A stretch of 31,892 nucleotides of DNA from a virus: positions 1-31,892 of IMG/VR virus record IMGVR_UViG_3300029951_000085. The stretch is one strand, 5' to 3'. A program made the translations under genes and the position numbers. The notes under the pieces are model-generated. The model was not told the DNA's origin. It made no database searches and saw only the letters and a list, made by a program, of their open reading frames with translations. Numbering within the stretch: position 1 is the first letter of the stretch; each line of letters begins with the position of its first letter. Below are positions 13,858 through 21,534 of this stretch, piece after piece.

Positions 13858-15545
13858 GTTTGTGTGTAACCAAGATCGTTGAATACCCAATAGCACATGA
13901 GGAGTTCAAGGTTGAGCGTTGGTTCGATGCCGTCGAGGACAACTTTGATGAGGAACTGTTTGCCCTTTATGCTGTTCACGCTAAAGAAGACGTTCTTGAG
14001 TTCGCTAAGGTTGGTGAATGTCTGTCGCTTGACGAGGGTGAACGGCTGGACCTGGACGTTGATACCCTCCGCCGTCTGATTCGCAAAAGTCGTGTCGAGT
14101 GTCCACGTCTCGTTGCTTGCGCCATTGTTCGCAATGACGGTGATGTGACCGATGCTTCCCGCGTTGTTGCCTTCAAGGATCGTCACCTCATCGCCTACCT
14201 GCGCGTTGTAAGTGCCGGTGACCGTCGCATCCACCTGCAACTGGTTCATATTCGTAAGCTGTCCGCTTGTCACGGCATGGCCCCAGAGCTGCCGCTTGAA
14301 GTTGTAGACCTTTACGGAGGCGCTGAAACTGAGTGATTGAGCCTGCGTCATCGAATTCAAGATGCCGAGATTCAAGACCACCGCTTCTAGCGTCTTGTCA
14401 GTTGGGCCAAAAAATGTGCGCTGGTATTTAATCCTGCCTAAGCCAAGCTCTTCCGAGATGAACTGTGCGCGCGTCGGTCCCTGTGGAATGAACGCAGAGA
14501 CATAATTGACGCCTCCTGCGCTGTATCCAACGACAATCCGGTTGTTGGTGGTATCCACATAGAGCGCGTTTACCCGGACGTTGAACGTCGCACCTGATCC
14601 AACTGGTAGGTAGCTCCATCCTTTGCGAGACAGCGAATAGAGATAGACTCCCGGCTTCATCTTGCCGTACTGTGCGACGTTGCCACTTTGGGACGTTATG
14701 CAAAATATAAGAACATCATTTACAAGCGCCATCTGCTGAGGTAGTACATTGGAATTGTCGTAGTTGTTGAACGATAACGGGTCATCGAATACGCCGAACA
14801 TCTCACTGATCGTCGTACCGTTTGTGATGAGGGCTTCGCGCTGGGTCTTGACGATCCAATTCTCTCCATAGGTATCAATTGCGAGAATTTGTCCTGCTGT
14901 CCACTTCCAAGGCACTTTAGAGCGGAGGGCGTTGCCGTCCCAAAGGATGATCGCACCTTGATTGTTCAAGTTCGCGCCTATGAGGATGCCGGTTGGCCCC
15001 GACTTGATGGCGGTTATGTTCATCTGGGTCGGCAGTGAAAAAGCGGTATTGCTCCATGTGCCGTCTGAGAAAAGACAATCCACGTTATAGCCGTCCACAA
15101 CAAGTACAAGGTCTTCGTACCATGTCATCGGGTGCTGACCGCTCGTGAGGGTCTGGAAGGTGTCGTTCCACGTCGTACCGTCGTATTTGCCGAGTTGGTT
15201 GTTGCTTGCTCCGCAGGCATAGAAGAGATTGCCATACTGGTCGGCCATCAACCCTGCTCCATTGCCGCCCGGATTACGGACAAGCGTGAAATTGTACGCA
15301 CCACGCGTCGTCTCCATCCATATCTGGCCGCTGTCGTCCTGGACTACGAGGTAGCCGTTGAAGACCGTGAAATGCAGTGGTGATCCGAGTCCGGGGATTC
15401 CGGCGCTCGTCACCTTGTCGAGTATTGAATACTGCGTGCCTAACCCAAAGAGAGATGGGATGAAGCCCTGGGAATAAAAATGTGTCCCGGTGACTGGAAG
15501 GTCAGAGAATCCGTCGAACGCTCCAAATGGGACAACGCGTGGCAT
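13854..15545 (-). CDS. probable tail nozzle / stabilisation protein (beta-propeller-like)
   Basis: A 563-residue beta-rich protein. Repeated short segments such as LFYACGASNNQLGKYDGTTW, GAIILWDGNAL and NVRVNALYVDTTNNRIVVGY suggest propeller blades, as in the podovirus tail nozzle (T7 gp12 type) or P22 stabilisation proteins. The C-terminal part has an inserted beta domain with GDEVTILEGNNAGSIGHITV. The gene order (fibre, nozzle, collar, adaptor, ejection proteins) agrees. Stop TGA overlaps the next start. Function is inference from fold pattern and place. Confidence 0.68.
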   Translation of the reverse strand: MPRVVPFGAFDGFSDLPVTGTHFYSQGFIPSLFGLGTQYSILDKVTSAGIPGLGSPLHFTVFNGYLVVQDDSGQIWMETTRGAYNFTLVRNPGGNGAGLMADQYGNLFYACGASNNQLGKYDGTTWNDTFQTLTSGQHPMTWYEDLVLVVDGYNVDCLFSDGTWSNTAFSLPTQMNITAIKSGPTGILIGANLNNQGAIILWDGNALRSKVPWKWTAGQILAIDTYGENWIVKTQREALITNGTTISEMFGVFDDPLSFNNYDNSNVLPQQMALVNDVLIFCITSQSGNVAQYGKMKPGVYLYSLSRKGWSYLPVGSGATFNVRVNALYVDTTNNRIVVGYSAGGVNYVSAFIPQGPTRAQFISEELGLGRIKYQRTFFGPTDKTLEAVVLNLGILNSMTQAQSLSFSASVKVYNFKRQLWGHAVTSGQLTNMNQLQVDATVTGTYNAQVGDEVTILEGNNAGSIGHITVIANNGASNETWTLDTTFANQTAEGINVQVQPFTLVKRQTFTNLSELKNVFFSVNSIKGKQFLIKVVLDGIEPTLNLELLMCYWVFNDLGYTQT

Positions 15546-15546
15546 T

Positions 15547-15876
15547 TTATCGTTTGAGATTGGTATAGACCTGGATTGCGAACTCGATCACACCAAGTGC
15601 GCCGAGTCCCATGAGGACGTAGGAGTAAACCCGGTCAAGTTTCTTGCCCTGCTTCTCGAACATATCGAGCGTGGCTTTTTTGAACTCTTCGAAATCGGCA
15701 GAGTTGACCTTTTCTTCTTCAAGAGCGGTGACGCGGGCGGTGGTGTTGTCCTTGATCTCCTTGATGTCAGAGATGGCACGATCCATCTTTGTTGCAATCT
15801 GAATCAACAAGTCGTGATCGCCGCTCGGCTGCTGGCCGTTCTGTATTGAGATGGTGGGTTGTGATTGGCCTTCCAT
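15547..15876 (-). CDS. coiled-coil protein with C-terminal membrane helix
   Basis: A 109-residue protein: a polar start, a coiled coil from about residue 20 (DHDLLIQIATKMDRAISDI, then VTALEEEKVNSADFEEFKK) and one membrane helix (YVLMGLGALGVIEFAIQVY) near the end. This layout recalls XhlA-like lysis-associated proteins and conserved small phage proteins found in tail modules. The start ATG at 15876 follows the upstream stop by a single base (TAA-C-ATG); an upstream ATG at 15981 would overlap the fibre gene and was rejected. Confidence 0.72.
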   Translation of the reverse strand: MEGQSQPTISIQNGQQPSGDHDLLIQIATKMDRAISDIKEIKDNTTARVTALEEEKVNSADFEEFKKATLDMFEKQGKKLDRVYSYVLMGLGALGVIEFAIQVYTNLKR

Positions 15877-15877
15877 G

Positions 15878-17779
15878 TTATTGATATTTGTCGTCGAATA
15901 CGGTGTTTTGTTTTTCGTACTTGTCTTGGTAGGTCGTGCTTTGGGTCTTGTATTTAGAGAGGTACTGGATGAGCAGGCCATTTACATACGCTTTCGTGAT
16001 GGCAAGCCTGCCTCGTGCGTTCATGATCGAATCCGAGAGATAGGCATGGATCGAACGGAGACTTGTCACGGTCGCGAGACGGGATGCTGAGTTCATGATT
16101 GAAGCACTTATCGTTCGCGTCGTCGAGTACATCTTGCTCACGGTCGCAAGGCGTGACGCGGAGTTCATCACTGAGTCGGCCATTCTTCGGGTAAGTGACT
16201 GGATTGCCGTGACACTCACGAATCGTGATACCGAATTCATGATGGAATCGCTCATCGTCCGGAACAATCCTTTGCCTACCGTCGCAAGCCGTGGTGATGT
16301 GCTGGTGTATAGCGCGAGGAGTTCCGCTGAACTGAGAGCGCGGTTGTAGACGCGAACATCGTCAAGGAGGCCGGCAAAAGTAGAACCACTTATCAGGTCG
16401 CCACGCTCACCGAGTGTCAGATTGTTAGCGCTGTTCCCAATATTATTTCCGAGCGATGTGCTTCCGACCTGAACGCCGTTGACATAGAGGTACATTGTGC
16501 TGCCGTTCATGACGCCTGCAATGTGATACCACGTCCCCAGATTGAATGTACCGGTAGTGTAGCTAATGCGGTAATTGTTCGGATAGACATAGAATTCCGC
16601 CGTGGTTGCGTTGTCTATTCTGAGTGTCATGCCAACCGCATTCGTACCGTAATCGCTAATGAGATACGCCTGATTGGTGAAATTGCTTACATTTGCCCAA
16701 ACCGCGTAGGTGGCTTGATTCGTTATTCCTAAGCCGACTGAATTCTTGGTTGAAACAACATAATTGGTGCTTCCGTCGAACGCTCCGGCCCAGCTTCCTA
16801 TTTTGCCGGGAGCATAATATCCAAGTGTTCCTGATGGTGTGCCGTTCCAAGTGCCGGTTGTGCCGCCGCCGGACGAATCAAATGCTGTGCTGCCGCCGCC
16901 TTCTCCGAGTTTCCACCATGCAACGAGGCCATTCATCGCGCCCCAGCCTGCGCTATTCATCACTGCATCGCCCATGGTCCGGGTGAATGTCCCACTACGG
17001 GTGAGAGTCGCGAGTCTCGATGCGGCGTTCATGATCGAAGCGCTGACGGTGCGAAGGAATCCTGCTGTGCGGGTCACGGTTGCGAGTCGTGGCGTTCCAG
17101 CGCTGTTCATGATCGCATCGGACATCGTTCGGGTGTACCCCGTAGATGCCGTCGGCGAAATCGAGATCACGCTGTCGAGCCAATAGCCCGATGCACCCGC
17201 TGTAGCATTCAAGGTCGCGCTTCCTGCGGGCGTTTGTGGCCCGTTGGAGTCAGCGAGCATATTAGCGATGATGTACGCTACGCCGCTTACTGAAACGCGT
17301 GAGGTCGTCCCGCTTCCTGCACTGATCGTCGTTCCTTGATTATTTACAAAGTAGCCAATAACCCAGGAATTGTTCGCGACGGTCGTTGTGCTGTCGGAAT
17401 ACGTTGTACCGGTCGAATTGGAACTCGCATGGTAGCTGTCTGGCTGGCTGGTCTGACTCGCGCCCGTGTATGAGGCCGATACTCCAGAGATGGTGTCACT
17501 CGATCCAAGCGTGACTGCGACCGTATGCGATCCGGTAGGAGGGTTTATGAGATACCAGAAAACGGTGTTACCGCATTGGGAGCTATAGCCACTCGAACCG
17601 GTGATCTTCGTCATGGCAACGCCGTTGTAGGTTACGCCTGATACGTTTCCATTCGAGCCTGAAACGGTGCCTACGATAAGGATGAGGTTACTGCCGGTGC
17701 AGGTGTGCGACCACGAAATCGAAGTCGTGAGTCCTCCACCGTCATTGCCGTATGCCGATGCGTCGTAGGCGATTGCCAT
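15878..17779 (-). CDS. LamG-containing receptor-binding / tail-fibre protein with seven internal repeats
   Basis: A 633-residue protein. Residues 1-210 are a beta-rich head-proximal region. A repeat of the type RTMSDSIMNSASRLATV occurs seven times: near 216-236, 243-262, 267-279, 507-525, 530-548, 555-573 and 579-596. Between repeats three and four lies a laminin-G/concanavalin-like domain (about 283-491) with LVAWWKLGEGGGSTAFDSSG, AGAFDGSTNYV and LDDVRVYNRALSSAEL. LamG domains bind carbohydrate, so this is the best receptor-binding candidate. The C-terminus is Tyr/Gln/Lys-rich (YQDKYEKQNTVFDDKYQ). It starts six bases after the preceding stop. Confidence 0.82.
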   Translation of the reverse strand: MAIAYDASAYGNDGGGLTTSISWSHTCTGSNLILIVGTVSGSNGNVSGVTYNGVAMTKITGSSGYSSQCGNTVFWYLINPPTGSHTVAVTLGSSDTISGVSASYTGASQTSQPDSYHASSNSTGTTYSDSTTTVANNSWVIGYFVNNQGTTISAGSGTTSRVSVSGVAYIIANMLADSNGPQTPAGSATLNATAGASGYWLDSVISISPTASTGYTRTMSDAIMNSAGTPRLATVTRTAGFLRTVSASIMNAASRLATLTRSGTFTRTMGDAVMNSAGWGAMNGLVAWWKLGEGGGSTAFDSSGGGTTGTWNGTPSGTLGYYAPGKIGSWAGAFDGSTNYVVSTKNSVGLGITNQATYAVWANVSNFTNQAYLISDYGTNAVGMTLRIDNATTAEFYVYPNNYRISYTTGTFNLGTWYHIAGVMNGSTMYLYVNGVQVGSTSLGNNIGNSANNLTLGERGDLISGSTFAGLLDDVRVYNRALSSAELLALYTSTSPRLATVGKGLFRTMSDSIMNSVSRFVSVTAIQSLTRRMADSVMNSASRLATVSKMYSTTRTISASIMNSASRLATVTSLRSIHAYLSDSIMNARGRLAITKAYVNGLLIQYLSKYKTQSTTYQDKYEKQNTVFDDKYQ

Positions 17780-17785
17780 TGAGTT

Positions 17786-18364
17786 CTAGTTGTTGACCGT
17801 CCAGACGACTTGAAGCGTGTCGCCAGAGTTGAGGGATGCGGATGTTGCGAGGTTGCCTTCAACGAAGAGATTGCCTCCGGTTGCGGCATCGAAGAGCGCG
17901 GCTGATGCCACGGTCTGCGTGCCGGTCGCGGTGAAGGTATGGCTCTGCGTGAACGATGCGCCAGCGTCGAGAGACGCCGGGGCCGTGTAGCCTCCTGCGG
18001 TCGCTGCGGCACGGGTGAAGCCGTTCGTGCTGAGTTCTCCGGTGAGCGTTGTGTCGGTGTGAGCCGGGGTGAGCGTGCTCGATGACACAGCGAGATACTT
18101 GGGCGCTGCCGGCGATGTGAGGCTTCCAAGCGTGGTGCCTGACATGAGTGTTGATGTGAGCGCGGCTCCAACGTCGGTGCGCGAGTTATAGGAACGGAGG
18201 ATTTCAACCTTGCCGTTACTGCGGGTGACGATGGCCTGAATCTGGTTGAAGCCTTGCAAGCCGAGAGTGAAGCCGATGAACGCTCCCACCTTTGTGTGCA
18301 AGAACTTCTTCACCGCACGGCCGATTGGAGAATATTGAATTGGGGTTCGTGTGTTGAGGTTCAT
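17786..18364 (-). CDS. structural protein, beta-rich (tail/fibre-associated)
   Basis: A 192-residue protein. The C-terminal half, TLTGELSTNGFTRAAATAGG, then FTQSHTFTATGTQTVASAALFDAATGG and SLNSGDTLQVVWTV, is a pattern frequent in phage tail and fibre-associated proteins. The N-terminus is basic and helical. It lies directly before the LamG fibre gene and overlaps the 60-residue gene start as TAATG. The exact role is unknown. Confidence 0.72.
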   Translation of the reverse strand: MNLNTRTPIQYSPIGRAVKKFLHTKVGAFIGFTLGLQGFNQIQAIVTRSNGKVEILRSYNSRTDVGAALTSTLMSGTTLGSLTSPAAPKYLAVSSSTLTPAHTDTTLTGELSTNGFTRAAATAGGYTAPASLDAGASFTQSHTFTATGTQTVASAALFDAATGGNLFVEGNLATSASLNSGDTLQVVWTVNN

Positions 18365-18546
18365 TATTTTGATTTGCGGAAGACAAGAGCGAGACGCGCT
18401 CGCTGGCCCTCTTTACCGGGCTTATTGGCGGCGGCTTTGAGTGTTGCGAGTGGTATGGTCTTGTTCTTCTTTATGTTGAGTGTGGATCGCAGGGAGCCGG
18501 GTTTGCCGACGGCATCTTGCATCCAATCTTTCTTTTGTTTCTTCAT
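18364..18546 (-). CDS. small basic protein
   Basis: A 60-residue, very basic protein (about 18 Lys/Arg) containing DAVGKPGSLRSTLNIKKNK and a Lys/Arg-rich tail. It is unrecognised and might bind nucleic acid inside the capsid or act as a minor virion protein. The ATG overlaps the next gene as TAATG, so it is translationally linked to the 192-residue structural gene. A strong hairpin (18559-18592) stands 12 bases before the start. Confidence 0.66.
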   Translation of the reverse strand: MKKQKKDWMQDAVGKPGSLRSTLNIKKNKTIPLATLKAAANKPGKEGQRARLALVFRKSK

Positions 18547-18558
18547 TGGGTAGGGTCT

Positions 18559-18592
18559 GGTTCCCGCCCCGCGTTATTGCGAGGCAGAAACC
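18559..18592 (-). promoter_or_regulatory. two-part hairpin before the 60-residue gene
   Basis: GGTTCC/GAAACC outer stem (one G-U) and CCCCGC/GCGAGG inner stem (one G-U) separated by a 2x2 internal loop, six-base apical loop. No U-run, so an RNA processing site or translational element is likelier than a terminator. Confidence 0.5.
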
Positions 18593-18598
18593 AAACGG

Positions 18599-19096
18599 TT
18601 AGAGATTCTGGAAGAACGGGAAGAAGTCGCCAAGGGTGTTGACGTACACCGCGCCTGGGACAACGGTTCCATCGTCGAGGTTCGTAGTACCTCCAACGAA
18701 TGAGCCGGTGCCGGTTGGGTTGATGATGACGAAGCCGATGGTGATGTTGCCGTCTGCTACAGTCGGGAAGACGACTCCGCCGAGCGTTGTAGCTCCGGTT
18801 CCCATCTGGGTCGTAAGCGTTCCTGCCGAGTTTACGGAGAACACGAAGACGTTGAACGTCGCGTTCGCAACAGTGCCAGAAAGTGCGGCCATATCGGATG
18901 CTGCTTTCGAGTACACCTGTCCGTCTACCATGAAGTAGATCGTGTTCGCGGTCTTCGCAAGCGGCGAGGATGCGCCGTGGATCGCAAGTGCGCCTGAGAG
19001 CAGAAGCTCTTGGACGGTCGAACGTTGCAGCTTGTCGAACAATGTCGAAAGCTCGGTTTCAGTGTTCGGGAAGTTGATTGATTTTGTGCGTGCCAT
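18599..19096 (-). CDS. structural protein downstream of the capsid gene (decoration-like)
   Basis: A 165-residue protein: a helical start (TETELSTLFDKLQRSTVQELL) then a beta-rich body with Gly, Thr and Val repeats (AALSGTVANATFNVFVFSVN; ADGNITIGFVIINPTGTGSFVGG). The position directly after the capsid gene and the beta-rich nature fit a head decoration or fibre protein. Start ATG at 19096 was chosen because a longer form would overlap the post-capsid hairpin. The related leader element CAAAGGTCGCTACAAA stands 15 bases upstream; there is no Shine-Dalgarno site. Confidence 0.72.
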   Translation of the reverse strand: MARTKSINFPNTETELSTLFDKLQRSTVQELLLSGALAIHGASSPLAKTANTIYFMVDGQVYSKAASDMAALSGTVANATFNVFVFSVNSAGTLTTQMGTGATTLGGVVFPTVADGNITIGFVIINPTGTGSFVGGTTNLDDGTVVPGAVYVNTLGDFFPFFQNL

Positions 19097-19135
19097 GAGA
19101 GAAAGATTTGATTTGTAGCGACCTTTGAATGTAGC

Positions 19136-19164
19136 GAAGGGGCCGTTCACAAGACGACCCCTTC
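19136..19164 (-). promoter_or_regulatory. 11-bp hairpin after the capsid gene
   Basis: GAAGGGGCCGT (19136-19146) and ACGACCCCTTC (19154-19164) form an 11-bp stem (one G-U on the minus RNA) around a seven-base loop, ten bases after the capsid stop. There is no U-tract, so it is a partial terminator or a 3'-end stabiliser for the capsid message. Confidence 0.55.
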
Positions 19165-19173
19165 ACGGTTTGA

Positions 19174-20262
19174 CTAGCCTGTGCAGTAGAATTCTGCTGC
19201 GAACTTCAAACGGTTGTCCGTAACTTTCGCGCCGTAGACGTAGAGGTCTTTGAAAGCGACACCGAAGTTACCAATCTGGTCTTCTTCGATTCCTGCTTCC
19301 AAAACCTTGTCTGCGAACGTGAGCCAGTTGCGGTTCGCTGCGATGCAGTGATAGCCGTTGACGTTATCGCCGAGAACGCGCGGTGACTTGATAATCATGA
19401 AGCCCAAGAGTTCGGTCATGAACCCTTTGACAATCAAATCTTGGTAAGCCGCCGGTACGTTCAATGCGATACCAGTTCCTTGCGGAATGTACTGGGCAAT
19501 CGTCGGATGCAAGATGAGGAAGCGATCCGTTTCAGGGACTTCTTGGTTGTCCAAGATGACGCCTAACGCGATGATCTCCTGCATGATGTTGTTCTTCGTG
19601 ATGGCGATGGCAGTATTCGCCTGGAGCGTGTAGGTCGCGCCAGTGATTACGCCGCCGTCATACGTTGTGGTCGGGTCGTCATAGACATCGAGCTGCACCA
19701 CGATGGACGTAGCTGATGCGTATGAAGCGACACGATACCACTTCGAGTTACCGGTAGCCTTGAAGCCTTTACCGACCATCGCGGCGGTGAACGTGGTGCC
19801 AGAGCCGGTTACATTGCCGTTCACGTCAATTGAGACGGTGCCGGTCGTGTAATCAGTTCCAACGCGGTTACCTGCGGCGAGATAGGTGTAAAAGCCAAGA
19901 ACATACGCGTCAACGTTTTTCTTGCGCTCAAGGGCGAGCTGTTGCACGACGACCGGGCGAGGTTCCTTGATGTAGGACTTCCACTTGTCAATCGTGTTTT
20001 CTTTCCAGTAGAAGGATTTCCAGATGGAAAGTTTGAGCTGCCCGTTGATCTCCTGAAGCGATGCCGGAGACAAGTTTGCGCCGGTGTAGACCTGTTCTGA
20101 AATCCTCTGGATGTTGAGGATGTTCACAATGGAGCCTACGGCGTTGATGTCGCCTTCGTAATCGCGGTTTGTGATGAGGTCGTATACGCTGTTCGCATAC
20201 ATTTCCTTCATCACTTTGGCTGAAAATGCTTCAGCCAACTTGGTAGCAAATGGGGATGGCAT
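19174..20262 (-). CDS. major capsid protein
   Basis: A 362-residue protein. The N-terminal part (residues 1-130) with DLITNRDYEGDINAVGSIVNIL, TGANLSPASLQEI and KWKSYIKEPRPVVVQQLALER, and the C-terminal part with RFLILHPTIAQYIPQG, GFMIIKSPRVL and HCIAANRNWLTFA, are typical of HK97-fold capsid proteins. Residues about 137-213 look like an inserted beta domain (GTVSIDVNGNVTGSGTTFTA to GATYTL). It lies directly after the scaffold gene. No Shine-Dalgarno site: leader TAACAACACAAAATCCCC. A hairpin follows the stop, consistent with high expression. Confidence 0.92.
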   Translation of the reverse strand: MPSPFATKLAEAFSAKVMKEMYANSVYDLITNRDYEGDINAVGSIVNILNIQRISEQVYTGANLSPASLQEINGQLKLSIWKSFYWKENTIDKWKSYIKEPRPVVVQQLALERKKNVDAYVLGFYTYLAAGNRVGTDYTTGTVSIDVNGNVTGSGTTFTAAMVGKGFKATGNSKWYRVASYASATSIVVQLDVYDDPTTTYDGGVITGATYTLQANTAIAITKNNIMQEIIALGVILDNQEVPETDRFLILHPTIAQYIPQGTGIALNVPAAYQDLIVKGFMTELLGFMIIKSPRVLGDNVNGYHCIAANRNWLTFADKVLEAGIEEDQIGNFGVAFKDLYVYGAKVTDNRLKFAAEFYCTG

Positions 20263-20302
20263 GGGGATTTTGTGTTGTTATAACCCCAACCGTCGCTATG
20301 CC

Positions 20303-20977
20303 CTATATCTCAAGATCAATCGGGTGCTTAGTGATGTACTCGACGTAGGCTTTGTAGTCCGACGTGCGAAGTGCTGCGAGCTGATCGGCGGTGAGAGATG
20401 TAGGCTTCGGTGCCTGTCGTGGACCACCGCTGCCGGGTTCAAGACCTGGCTTTGGCGTCGTCGTGGGCGCTGGTGCGCTACCGTTTTTTTGGAGGAAGGC
20501 TCCGACTAAAACGTCCATAGGGACATTCTTGTACTGCGGCTTCGATGCGAACTGCCTGAATGCTTGTTCTTTACCTTGTAAGGCAGGATCGGAGGTAATG
20601 ACGAGTTCAATGCTCGTATTCCATGCCCGTTCGTCTTGTATCGCTTGTGACAAGCGCGAAGCATTTCCCGCAGCTCGTTCCGCGCCGAGTGTGCGCCGTG
20701 CCAACTCCTTTTCGGTATCACTCATAGCCTCCCATAACGGGAATGCTGTCCGTAGCTCCGAATCGGTTGGTTCTTTTGTCTGTTCCTGTTGAGCAGCTTG
20801 GCGAACCCTTTCGGCTTCGGCAAGCAATTGGGCCTCCCGGGAAGAATCTGAGAATTTCTGTTTCCAGAAATCAACGGTATCTTCGGGCTTGACCACAACC
20901 GGCTCAACTATCGGCTGTTCCGGTGTTGTGACCGGAGGCACTGTATCCGTCTCTGGTGTGAGGTTTGGATCGGGCAT
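20303..20977 (-). CDS. capsid scaffolding protein
   Basis: A 224-residue acidic, helical protein between portal and capsid genes, the usual place for a scaffold. The N-terminus is Pro/Thr/Glu-rich and disordered, the centre helical (FWKQKFSDSSREAQLLAEAERV, then SELRTAFPLWEAMSDTEKE), followed by a Pro/Gly linker (159-190) and a C-terminal helical end (LTADQLAALRTSDYKAYVEYI) that could contact the capsid. The leader is GGCACAAAAAACAA with no Shine-Dalgarno site. Copy 3 of the recurring 11-mer lies about 75 bases upstream. Confidence 0.85.
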   Translation of the reverse strand: MPDPNLTPETDTVPPVTTPEQPIVEPVVVKPEDTVDFWKQKFSDSSREAQLLAEAERVRQAAQQEQTKEPTDSELRTAFPLWEAMSDTEKELARRTLGAERAAGNASRLSQAIQDERAWNTSIELVITSDPALQGKEQAFRQFASKPQYKNVPMDVLVGAFLQKNGSAPAPTTTPKPGLEPGSGGPRQAPKPTSLTADQLAALRTSDYKAYVEYITKHPIDLEI

Positions 20978-21051
20978 TTGTTTTTTGTGCCGTGTCGTTT
21001 AGACGTTAGGCATTAGTTTTATTCTGCGTGCCTATTCGATAGTAGGCAAGG

Positions 21052-21062
21052 TGGGGATAACT
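21052..21062 (-). promoter_or_regulatory. recurring 11-mer AGTTATCCCCA, copy 3
   Basis: Overlaps the stop codon of the 41-residue gene and lies upstream of the scaffold and capsid genes. A TTGCCT follows two bases downstream on the minus strand. Confidence 0.45.
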
Positions 21063-21186
21063 ACGCGGTCGAATCTGCGGCTGCTGGTATTGGCTCTGTC
21101 GCCTCTATCAAGACGGCCTGTTCGCTGACCTGTAGCTTTGCTTGGCAGTTTGGGCAAATGAGAGTCTGTTCCTTTGTGATGTCCAT
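21061..21186 (-). CDS. 41-residue protein with a CxxC pair
   Basis: ATG at 21186 to TAG at 21061. The N-terminal half, TKEQTLICPNCQAKLQVSEQ, looks like half of a zinc ribbon with a single CPNC knuckle; the C-terminal half is Ala/Pro/Glu-rich. One knuckle alone would need a partner or dimer to bind zinc. The leader element TAAAGGTCGCTAACCA stands 14 bases before the ATG and overlaps the stop of the preceding gene; there is no Shine-Dalgarno site. It lies between the portal-proximal gene and the scaffold. Confidence 0.6.
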   Translation of the reverse strand: MDITKEQTLICPNCQAKLQVSEQAVLIEATEPIPAAADSTA

Positions 21187-21200
21187 GTATGTGTTGTGAA

Positions 21201-21216
21201 TGGTTAGCGACCTTTA
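21201..21216 (-). promoter_or_regulatory. leader element TAAAGGTCGCTAACCA (variant of the 16-mer)
   Basis: Shares TAAAGGTCG with the exact pair at 6279-6294 and 7265-7280 and stands 14 bases before the ATG at 21186. It overlaps the end of the 21214-21531 gene. Confidence 0.4.
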
Positions 21217-21531
21217 TTCAAGTCCATACTTTTGTTTCAGCATGGCTTTCAATGACTCGCGTTCCTGCTCCGGGGTGACAACGATCTTCGTGATCGTGGT
21301 GAGAGCGGTGATGTATGCCTTTTGGAAAAGATCTTTCTGCGGTGAGTTGTCGTACTTCAGGAGTTCGGCTTCGGCCCGTGCGATCTCAACCGGCAGAATC
21401 TTCTTGAGGTCTTCAATCGTCACGTCACGCTTGCCAAGGATTGCCGTCCATTGTTGCCACGTCGCACGTTCGGCTGGCGTGAGGTCGTCAATGCTCGTGA
21501 GTCCTAGTTTTTGGAGAATTTGGTCAATCAT
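21214..21531 (-). CDS. small helical phage protein
   Basis: A 105-residue protein that appears entirely helical and charged (SIDDLTPAERATWQQWTAIL, then DLKKILPVEIARAEAELLKY, then PEQERESLKAMLKQKYGLE). It starts three bases after the portal stop and so is coupled to it. Small helical proteins here are often minor head or assembly factors; none is recognised. Confidence 0.75.
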   Translation of the reverse strand: MIDQILQKLGLTSIDDLTPAERATWQQWTAILGKRDVTIEDLKKILPVEIARAEAELLKYDNSPQKDLFQKAYITALTTITKIVVTPEQERESLKAMLKQKYGLE

Positions 21532-21534
21532 GGG

